A DNA stretch of 64,000 nt from an uncultured Fluviicola sp. (GTDB taxonomy: Bacteria; Bacteroidota; Bacteroidia; Flavobacteriales_D; Crocinitomicaceae): assembly GCF_902168135.1 (NCBI RefSeq), contig NZ_CABHOL010000054.1, forward strand, positions 124,001-188,000, in the 5' to 3' direction. Numbering within the stretch: the first letter of the stretch is position 1; each line of letters starts with the position of its first letter. A program made the position numbers and the translations under genes. This document shows positions 47,803 through 59,800 of this stretch, piece by piece. Under the pieces are notes generated by a model. That model was not told the DNA's origin, ran no database searches, and worked only from the letters and a program-made list of their open reading frames with translations.

Positions 47803-50800
47803 ATGTTTGTTGTAAGATTCATATCACTTTTAGTTCTGCTGCTTGTTAGCTTAAATGCAAGTGCAGTTTTTATACCTCATAATACAATGGTATTAACCGG
47901 AAGTATGACTTCAGGTTTCACGACAATTACACCACCTTCCTGGTCACTTTCACCAACTGTTGACTTGACACGGAAAGGTGTCATTACTTTAGGGGTGGAC
48001 CACCATTATTTGAATCACGTGAACCAATCGGTGACCGAAGTTACGATCAGTATTGTGAAATATACCGCTGCTGGAGGATCGGGAGCATCCCCGGAGACAA
48101 AGACATTGAAGGTGTCTTATTATCCGATTGATTCCTTGACCTATGTGGATGAGAATACCATTACAATTGACAATGTGGAGCGAATGGATATTACCATTAC
48201 ACAGGTTAAGGTGAATGGTGTTGTTCAAAGTCCAATGGCTATGCCGGCAAACTTGTATTTGCAGGCAGATGTATTTGTTGACCGCATTTATGATTTCACT
48301 TCACAGGTTGGATTCAATACTTATAATCTTGCAGCGGGAGATCCATTAGATATGGATTGTGATCTGGTGAGAGATGAAATGACAGTTTCCTGGGATGTGG
48401 TTCCCGGTGCTGAAGAATACCAGTTGGAATGGACATTCGTCAATACTGTTGATCTCACGACGACTGAAATTAATAACCTGAATATTGATTTTCGGAACAA
48501 CGCCACAAGGGTTTCTACCAAAGAAACAAGTTACAAAATATCCCTGCTTTTTGATCAGGGGTATATCGTTTTCCGGGTTAGGGCAGTGGGGAGATCAAGT
48601 GTGCCTCCTTATAACTTCTTATTCTCCAAATGGTCTATTCTTGACGGCCCTCAAATACTTGGACTTGTTCCTGCAACTAGTAAACAAGCTACGGAACCAT
48701 TCGATCTCAAAAAGAACTGGCAGTATAGCGCAACGTATGCAGAGGAAGGGAAAAAGAAAGAGGTAGTCTCCTTTTATGACGGTTCCCTTAGAAACCGGCA
48801 AATGGTTACAAAAATCAGTACAGATCATAACGCCATTGTGGGGGAAACAATCTACGATCACCAGGGAAGACCTGTTATTCAGGTATTGCCAGTACCGGTT
48901 ACAGACCCTTCACATTGTGATGTAGAGGATACGGAGAATTCATTGAAATTCTATCCGGATTTTAATTTGAATAGTTCAGATCAGCCTTATTCGAAGACTG
49001 ATTTTGATATTTCAAATGAAGAGAATCCTTGTAACCCGATGCAAATCGACTCGATGAGTGCGAGTAATGGAGCTTCTAAGTATTATTCAACAAGTAACAC
49101 CGACAATGCCGGAAGCCAGGCATATGTTCCGAATGCGCTCGGATTTCCGTTCAGCCAGGTGGAGTATATGCCGGATAATACTGGGCGCATCCGCAGACAA
49201 GGAGGTGTAGGGAAAGAATTTCAGTTATCAACGGATATCCCAACTCATCCGAGCTTGTATTATTATGCGCATCCTTTCCAGGAACAACTGGACCGTTTAT
49301 TTGGTTCGGAAGTCGGTGATGCGTCCCATTACCAGAAAAACATGGTGGTTGATCCCAATGGACAAGTAAGTGTTTCTTATTTGGATCAGGAAGGAAGAGT
49401 TGTGGCAACTTCCCTTGCAGGAGAAGCTCCGGGAAATCTTCAACAACTCCCTTCTGCAGCTGCTATTGCTCCTTTAACCGTAGATCTTTTCGCAAAGGAT
49501 GCAAACGGGAATTCAACGTCCAATAAGTTGTCATTTGATGGAATGTCGAAAGAATTCAACCAAACCATTTCCTTAAGCGGGCGAACAAGTTTGTCCATCA
49601 GCTATGACATCGAAATCAGAAGATTTAATACTGCCTGCCTGGGAGAGTTTTGTCTGAATTGTGTATATGATTTGTCTATCGAGGTACGGAATTTATGCGG
49701 CGATCTGGTGAGTCCTGTAGCAGTGTCTTCAAAAATGATAGGACGTTTTAAAGAATTACCAAGCGGAGACATTCAATTCCTTACAGATTGCAAAGATACT
49801 TCATTTACAACGACATTTAATACTGATACACTGGAAGTCGGAACTTACCAGATTACCAAAATCCTGACTGTTAATGAGGAAGCTCTGGAAACCTATCTGC
49901 AGATGTATACTGATACCTCTTCACATGGGATTAACAGATGTATCAATCAATACGATGATATTTTGGACCAGATTGGTGCAAGTTCGAACATCAATGATTG
50001 TTCGGATGATTTCAGCTGTGCGGAATGTGTTACCAATTTGGGCAGTTTATTGGAATACATTCAGGCAGGAGGAACAGAAGAGCAGTACAACTTTGAACTG
50101 GAATCATGTAATGCACCGTGTAAAGGAGCTTCCTATTATGAAAACATGCGTGAGATATTGATGGTAGACGTTTTTCCTGACGGACAATATGCACAATACC
50201 TGAATAATCAAAATGCGGTAGATCCGGATATGTACCCACTTTCGGTGTTGAATGACAATACGGGCGGAAGTACAAACCGTCTTCCAAAGACGGGGGCACA
50301 TTGGAGAAATCCACGCTACGATGTGGAGGCAACTATTCAGAATTTTTATTTTGAAGAAGATGGAGTAACAAAATCGCGGATTTACCTGGAAAATGTGAGC
50401 ATTACATCGAACCAGATGCTTATTTCAACACCATTGCTTCATCCTACTACAAGAACGGTAGGAACTCATGTGTTCCTGGATAATACTACAGGAACGTATT
50501 ATACCTACCCTCAATACTTAAAATCCGTAAGTGATTTCGTTACTTACTACAATGCAAACCGTCAGTGGGGAAATTCGTTGGTCTATTACCACCCGGAATA
50601 TGCTTATTTGAAAAAATACAAGGAGTATTACGTAAAAGTAAATTCTTCCGATCCATATACTTCAGAGTCGTTTGACCAGAAAATGATGAGTGTTAATACA
50701 TGGGCTGATGCAATTACTGCCGGATTCATTAATCCAAATTATGCCTCAGTTAGTGTAAATGGCCGTATCAATAACATCCTTACTATTAATGGAACATATC

Positions 50801-53800
50801 CATGGGATCCATACTCCAATTATGTGAATCCTTCCGGAATGAACTCAAAATTATTTAACTACACAACAATTAACGGAGTCAATTATTCCATGATGGAAAC
50901 AGCTGCCATGATGAACCGGGGTGGAAATAGCCTGATTGGAACTGTTCCGTCCGCTACCGATTTGGCTTTCGGATTAGATGTTGCAGGGAATACATCTACA
51001 CAGAATACCCAGTTACGGGATGCAGAATGGATTACGTTCCGTGGAATGTACATCGCTGCAAAGCAGGAGCTTCAATATGAAGCCGCAAGAGCCTCTGCAT
51101 TGAGTGTTTCAAATCCGGGATATAACGGATGTATAGGTGACGATTCTTTCAATCCTTTCCAGTTTGGATTCCTGACAGTTTTTCCAGGAGCTATTCCTTA
51201 TTTTGGAGGACAATTTTTCATGAATAACAACCAGCCGTGTTTTATTGCTACAGCGGCATATTACAAATACAAACAACCGCGTTTCGGGAACCAATTGGCA
51301 AATGTCAATACGGATCCCGCACAAGTTGCGTACCAGGCTTATCTGCAAACCGGACAATGTCCTATTGCAACAGCATTCCAGCGTTTGTTATCAGAAGTTG
51401 CTTCAGATCACAATTTGGCAACTACCAATTTTTCAGCATCCAGTACTTTGGCAAACCTGTCAAGCCTGGTTATGACAATTAACAACTTTGAAACGCCAAT
51501 CTCCATTCCGAATTTAACCTGGGTACAAAACACAGGAACCACTACCAGTACTACGCTGGAAGTAGACCTAATGGAGGGAACTTTTAATTATGGTACTTTC
51601 CAACTGGTTAAAGCTTCAGGAAGTGCCAGCTACAACTGGTCCGATATTATTTCGTTCAATAACCTGCAGTTTACAGGTTTTTTAGCTCCATTCTACCATT
51701 TTACAATAGATGTAAAGGTGATGATTTCAGGAGAAATGGTCACTCAGCATTTAACCGGAAAAACGAAGTTTAAGATTGGCAACTGTAATTTCCCGGATGT
51801 GTGCAAATTGAATGATTTCGGGAAGACACTTCAGAATATGGTAAAAACACTGGCTCAAATGGGAACTTTGACCAGTACCAGTTATGTAGACCTGACAGCG
51901 ATCCCATACAGCAATTTCATGACGAATGCACTGAAGTATACTGTCAATCCTGCTTATTCACCTGGAACAACGATTAAATGGAAATACGATGCCGCTATTC
52001 CAGGGTTTGTATTAACGGATGCAACAAACACCATTACTATCAAAATTACCGGAACAGATCCGGGCTCATTTAATTTGTCATCTATTTCAACCATCGCATT
52101 TATCGACGAGTTAAAAGCCGGTGCTAATAATACGATGGAACTCGTTTGTCTGAACAGTTCGAGCAATTACCTGGCAACACTTTCTTGTGAATTATTGCGT
52201 TCAGACAACAAAGCTATTCCTGTTGGAAAGTGCGGATTGGACGATGCTATTTTGTGTACCGGATTGGAGTACGATACTTACGAAGACCTGATGGCTGTTT
52301 TGAAATTTTCCCTCGAAAATCAAAACAGTCCGTTTAGCTTGTACAATTCACCACTTTGGACCTCTACATTGAATGATCAATTGGTGCCAAGCCCAACTGC
52401 AGTTACCGGTACGGTTACCGGAACCGGTGTGGGGGCAAAGCTGACCTATGTGATGCCGGATACCTGTAACCTGGTATTGACTTATAACGGAACAAACCCG
52501 AATTTCCATTTCAATAACATTGTTTCCGTGAATAGCATTAACCTGTTAAACCAGACGGTTTACGGATCTTACAACGATTTTAAATTATATGTGACTTATT
52601 CTTACGGAGGATCTTACTTCCAGGACTCTATCTTCGGAACCTCCTGCTTTAAGCTGAAAAGATGTACCGGGTGTACCCAGGGCCATGCCGGTGAATCCGG
52701 ACCTGCGGGGTCTGACCAGGTAGACGGAGAAATTGACCTGGGTTCTTTGAATGATGAAGAGTTTACAGAGGCTGATAATAATTCCGAAACCTATTGTTTA
52801 GATTTGTATGAAGATTATGTGAGTGCATATAATTTATTTGTAGCTCATCAGACAACAAATCCAACCTGTTCTAATTATGCAAGCTTATACCCGATGCTAA
52901 CTTACCCTCAATTCGTAGATGGAAGATATTGCTGTGGTAATAATATGCTTTCAGCTTTTAGAACAATATTAGATCTAACAACTACAACTGCTTGTCCAAA
53001 TAATTATTCTGTTGCTGATTTATGCGGAGAATTCAATTTAAGCGGTGGAGGCTGTGTTGATCTGCATACGATTTATACTAGTGTCATAAATTACTTCAAT
53101 TCTTCTGATTGGGCCACAACAAATAATGCCTCTTTAACTGCAGTAGCTTCTGGTGTGGTTTCCTGTAAATGTGAAGCTAGCTATTTGAATTACTTATTGG
53201 AGTATTTAACTGCTGATCCGCATCAAAATTTAAGTCATCCTATTAGCATTATTTCTTATTGTGCATTAATGGATGCTGAACCCGAAAATACCTGCAGCTC
53301 AAAATACGACCAATATGTTTCATGTACGAATTACTTCAATGATAACAATGATTCGGAAGACCTTGCTATTGTTGATTACGACGTATTCATGGAACAAGAA
53401 TTGTGTTATTGTGTGGATGAATACTGCTCGAACCTGAGCCTGACATTGAGCCACCTGGCCAGTGAGTCAAGAGACCTTTTATACTTTTGTCAATCCGTAA
53501 GTGAAATTCCATGCGTGGTTGATACTCCGATGGTGAGTTACGAAAGCTTTGAGATCGATTTTGAGGATCCGTGTGTAGCTTTTTATGAAAGTAACAACGA
53601 AGTGAATGCTCAAAACCATTTCAATGAGCAAATCCAGGATTTCTATACCCAATTGGGACAGGAGTATATTGAACACTGTATGCGCTCTACTGAAAACATG
53701 TCTTTAAGTTACAGAGAGATTGAGCATCATTTTACCCTTTACTACTACGATCAGGCAGGGAACCTGGTTAAAACGATTCCACCGGAAGGAGTTGAATTTG

Positions 53801-56800
53801 TCAATATGAACGATGCGCAGATACGGGATGGGATTAAAAATGACCGATTGAACAATACGCACAAAGTGACAACCAGTCACCGTATGGCCACAACTTACCT
53901 GTATAACTCGTTGAACCAGCTGGTGGCACAAAATATGCCCGACCAGGATCCTATAAAAGTCTTCGAGCCGTCTTTGCCGAATGGCTTGCCGATTGCTTTG
54001 AATACTACCGGAATCCAAATGATTGATGCAAACCAGGGGTATCTTACGGGTTATATAAATGCAACCGGAATTGCGCCGCTGGTGAACCGGGGATATTTGT
54101 TTAAAACCAGTAACGGTGGTTTGAACTGGGTGCGCGTGACTAACACCTTGGGCACAGATTTAAGGGAAGTATACATGGTCTCTGCCACAGTAGGTTATGC
54201 ACTGGCATCAAACGGATTGAGTTTAATTACGAAAGACGGAGGAAATAACTGGGATTTGACCGACATGCCGCTAGCTGCAAACTATGCAGAGTATGTCGCT
54301 ATGGAAGTTATCGGAACAGATGCATACTTGTTAAATCGTAATGGTTTCATTTATAAAGTTAACTCATCAGGAGTATCCAGTACTTACCTTGGATTATTCG
54401 GAACTTTGCCGAATCCATATTCTTTGGTAGCTGTAAAAGATTTTACACTGCAGGGAAGCACAACCAATTTCCAGGGGATCATCTATCTCCTGACGGTAAG
54501 TGATGGTACGGAAACCTTTGATGTAACTGCTATAACAAGCAACACATCCGGAAATGCTTTGTTACTCGATAAAACGGTAGTTGGAAATCTCCAGGCACTT
54601 TCATTTTATACGACTACGGCGGCAATCGTTGGTGGTAATGATGGAAATACTTCCAGAATTGACGGTACGGCTGCTGCTTCCTTCAGACAACGCCTGCAGA
54701 AATCAGACGCGAAAGGAGTAATTGATCAAATTCATATGCTGAATGCCACAGTAGGAATTGCCCGTATCACTGAAAACGGTGTTAAAGTCATTCGAAAAAC
54801 AACAGATGGAGGAACAACTTGGACTGCGCTTTCCAGTGAATATACCGATGCCACTTTATCTTTTAACCGGCGCACGGCTACTACGCTCGAAGTACTCGTT
54901 CAGGGATATGAAGCCGGTACTGTTAATGCAGCTTATTCCAAAAATGTGGTAATGAACACCTCGGGTATTTGCTCCGAGTTGAGTCAAAACCCAACAATGG
55001 CACAGAATATCAATATGTCTCTTGTTTACACATACAATGATGGAACAAACCTGACCTATTATGGACTTGCATACGATAACACGCTTGCAAATTACAGGCT
55101 GTACAAATCCAATTCTTTTACAACGATCGGATCTAATGTGAGCTTTACACCAATTGTAGATTGGGTAGGCGGTTCAATTATTCCGAAAGAACTGGTAGTT
55201 GCCAAATCCGGCTCTGAAATTGCGGTGGAAGTAGTGGCTGATAATGGTAATCTATACCGTTCCCAGTCGTCGGGTGCAGTAACGAGTTTCTCTCTTTTCT
55301 CAGCGGTATCAGGAATGACATCTATTGTATCGATGGATAAAATTACTATTTCATCGATAGACCATATTGTTGCATATCGCTCTTCAGATACACGTTTGTA
55401 TGTCAGAGCTGCGACTGGAGCAAGTGCATACGTTTATTATGGAGGTACTCCGGCTTTGAGCGGTTCGGTGATTACTAAGATCGCAGCACACGGTTCAAAC
55501 GTTACACTCATCGGAACTAACGGGGGAATTTTCACCTCTACCGGGGTTAATTTTGTGCCGCCTTCAAATGGTGGAGGAACTGCTTTGGTATTTACAGACC
55601 GCAAATCCCACCAGCTTTACGGACTAACGGAAATGAAATACACTCCGTCTATGAACCTGATTGCAGGGGAGAACGGACAGGCATACACAAGACCGATCTT
55701 TTTAACCGGTACTTCTACTTCTCAATTGAGGCCGCTTGGAATAACATCTGACCTTTGTGCGATGAACCAGGTCACTTATGGTGGTAACACTCATTATGTT
55801 TACGGAGGTAAAAACGGAGACCTGGCTATGATCCAGTCAAACGGAACGCTTGCTCCAACATTGTATACGACAACCGGGTCTTCGGTTAAGGCTCATTTGT
55901 CAGGGCAAACAATCAATGATATTGCCGTTCTAACAACATCGGGAGTTAGTAAAGTATGTATCGTGGGAGATAACGGTGCTCTTTATTACACCACGAATAT
56001 CAGCACGGAATCATTTATGCCGGCAATCAGCCAGACAAATCGCAATTTCCTCGGTGCTTCGATTATTACAGGTACAGATAAAGTAATGGTGGTTGGTACC
56101 GGAACAGAAATATTCCGCTACAGCCAAAATATCGGTACACGTATCAACCGGGTATTCGGACCGAAGTATAACGATGTGCATTTTGAAAATGGTCAAATCG
56201 GGACCTTGATCGGGGATAATTACTTTGTACGTTCTACTTTAAACGGCGGATTGGATTGGAAAATAATCAAACCTACTACCGGTCCGGGTATAACAGGACT
56301 GAAGAAAGTGTGGACCAAGTCCAAACCGAACGGAGAACATTTTGCCCTGATAGGTGGTGTTAATTACTATTTGAAAGCTGATAACGGAACAGTTGCTGAG
56401 TATGCGATCAGCGGAACAGTAAACGATATCCAGTTCTCGAAAGTAAATCCGTTATTCGGTTACATGGCTTTCAACAGCACATTGGCGAAAGTAAACCTGA
56501 CGCTTTTATCAGGAACATATACCATTACTCCATCGAATGTGTATACAGCTGCGAACACCATCCGCGGGCTTCATGTATTTGAGAACACATCTGCGATCAT
56601 GGTCGGGGACGGCGGCGGCATTTATTACTACCGAAATGATCCTGCTGCACTTGGAGGTTATAGTCTTGCAACGGTCTCCGGGGTTACTTTCCGGGATGTT
56701 TATTTTATTGACAACAAAGTTGGTTTGGCTGTCGGTGATGCAGGTAAAATTTACAGTCTATCCTCTTCAAGCAATGCTCCGTATACACATGATATCCTGA

Positions 56801-59800
56801 GCGGAGGTTTTGGTTATCTGCCGGAATCGATTACCGATCCGGAATTTGGAACAACTTTGGTTTCCTACAATATTACAGCATTGGCTTTCAGTTCTTCTAC
56901 AAGCGCCATTTACGGAGGTTCATTTGTAAACGCTTCCGATGTGACTTCAAGAGGCGCTATGGTGCGCTACCTGAAATACGAAAAAGAATTGTTCACTTCG
57001 CGTTTCTATTACGATCGTTTGGGCAGGATTGTAGTGAGCCAGAACTCCAGACAGGCAGGGGCGAGCGGAATTACCGATGACAAGTACTCATATACTGTTT
57101 ATGACGGGTTGGGACGTGTAAAAGAAGCAGGAGAAAAATCCGAAAATACAAGTGGAATTAAATTCGCAGGAATTTTCGGGACGAACGTTGGTGGTACTAC
57201 CGTACCGAACGTGGTGGATGATGCGAACCTGGGAGTATGGTTATCCAATAATGCCGTTAACACCCGCAAGGAGGTCACAAAAAGTTATTACGATGAGACC
57301 AATGCAGCGATCAACTCGGATCTTGGTTTCACCAGTACCACACTCAATAAAGCCACACAACGTAAGCGCATTGTCCATGTGACTTATTCGGCAGTTTATT
57401 CTGCAAGTGATAATGTCTATGATCATGCTACACATTACGACTACGATATTCACGGGAATGTGAAGACTTTATACCAGGACAATCGTTTGGTGAAGGTAAT
57501 GACCAATCTTTCCGCGCAACGGATCAAGAAACTGGATTATATCTATGATTTGATCTCAGGCAATGTACACCGGGTAGATTACCAGACCGGGCAATCCGAT
57601 CAGTGGCACCATGCTTATGCCTACGATGCGGACAACCGCATTACGGATGTGTATACAACGGTTGAAACGCCATTGACAAGTGAGTATTCTTCGATTGCAT
57701 CCCTGCAAAACGAACCGGAAATCAGTACGATGTGGGACCGTGAGGTCAATTACCTATATTACGAGCACGGACCTTTGGCACGCACCATTATCGGGGACCA
57801 GGAAGTACAGGGTGTTGATTACGTTTACACGCTGCAGGGTTGGATCAAGGGAGTTAACTCCAATACACTGGATGTGAACCGCGATCCGGGACAGGATGGG
57901 GCCGCTGGTGATAATAAATTCATTGCTCACGACGTATTTGGTTACAGCCTGCATTACTTTGATGGCGATTACGGCGGCGCAATCGGAGGAAATAACAGCT
58001 TTGTAGCGACCCAAACTGCGGGCAGCGGAATGGTGGCGAATTCAAACCAGCTGTACAATGGGAATATCGGGCGCATGGTTACTACAATAACCGATCCGGA
58101 TACCCGCGAGGTACTTCCTTTGGGAAATGCGTACAAGTACGACCAGTTGAACCGTTTGTATGAAGCACGCAGCTTTAATAATATAAACCTGGCTACCAAT
58201 TCCTGGAATACCGGTGGTACAACCATGTATTACAATCAATTCACCTACGACGCCAACGGGAACATCATGACCCAGGTGCGCTACGATGAAACGGCCAGCG
58301 GAATTATTGACCAGTTGTCTTACCAATACAAAGATGCAGCCGGGGCCATTGGAACATCAAACCCTAAAAAGCACAACCGCTTGTACAATGTACAGGATGC
58401 TTATGACTACCCGGAAGGAAATGATATTAGGATAGGGCAGGCATCCAATAACTACAGCTACGATGCAGAAGGACGTTTGATTTATGACAAACAGGAAGGC
58501 AGAGTTTATAATTGGCGTGTTGATGGCAAATTGGAATCAACTTATTGGGATCCTAATTCTGGTACGCCAATGAAGCGTGATATTTATTTCGATTACGATG
58601 CCATGGGGCACCGTATTGCAAAACACATTTCCAATGAAGATGCGGAATATCGTGAAAAAAGTATATATTACGTATTGGATGCACAAGGAAATGTGATGAG
58701 TGTATATGAACGTATAATAAATAACTTAGAGCAAAGTGTGAGTTTTACTCAAACCGAGAAACATATCTACGGAAGCAGCAGACTTGGAGTACACAATGAA
58801 CGTATTGAATTACTGGGTACTCAAAATGAGACCTATTCCATGGCAAACATTCACCACCACATCGGGGATAAGACATACGAGTTGTCCAATCATTTGGGGA
58901 ATGTGTTGAGTGTGGTGAGTGATAAAGTTCTGCCTGTTTCTGATCAGACATCCATTTACAGCAATGACTTTAGCAGCGGTTTGGGAGGATTTATCAATGA
59001 TCCCGGAGTGGTGTTATCATTGGTTGGCGGTCAGTTGCAGGTATCCAATGTTCCAACCCATTATTGTACACGCCGCTCATTGAACAGTCTTACCACAGCC
59101 GGGCATTCCTACAAGGTCCGTTTCAAGATAGATTTGAACGGAAGCGGGCCTGTATCGGCTTATACAGCCATAAGTTCAACCATTTTCGGGATTGTGAACT
59201 GCTCCGGCAATGGTACTTATGAATTTACATATACTCCTACGGGAACTACGTTTACCAACTTGTATTTGCGTTTTGAGAGTATGGGCGGAGCTGTATCACC
59301 AAGAACCTTTTATATTGATGATGTCAGCATAGAAGATATTACTGTCACCGGTTACTTAGCCGACATCCGCCAGAGCACAGATTACTCTCCGTTTGGGGTA
59401 AAACTGCATAAACGGGATTTGGAACTTACCGGTTCGAATTCTGCTTATCGTTATGCATTCAACGGCTACGAAGGTGATAATGAAGTAAAAGGTGACGGCA
59501 ATAGCTACACGACAGAGTTTAGACAGTATGACCCACGTTTAGGACGTTGGTTGAGCATGGATCCTTTTAGTCAGTTTGTAGGTTCTCAATACACTAGCTT
59601 TAACAACAATCCTATTTTTTGTATTGATCCAGATGGTGGTTGGGTTCCAGTTATTGTTGAGCATAAGACTATAGAAGATCATCCAACTGACAAAGCTAAA
59701 TACATTCAAAAAACGACAACTATCTTAGCTGCAAAGTTTGAAGAGGGAGACGATGCAAAGTCTTTGGCAAAATTTCTTGACATACCAGAAAGGGAAGCTG

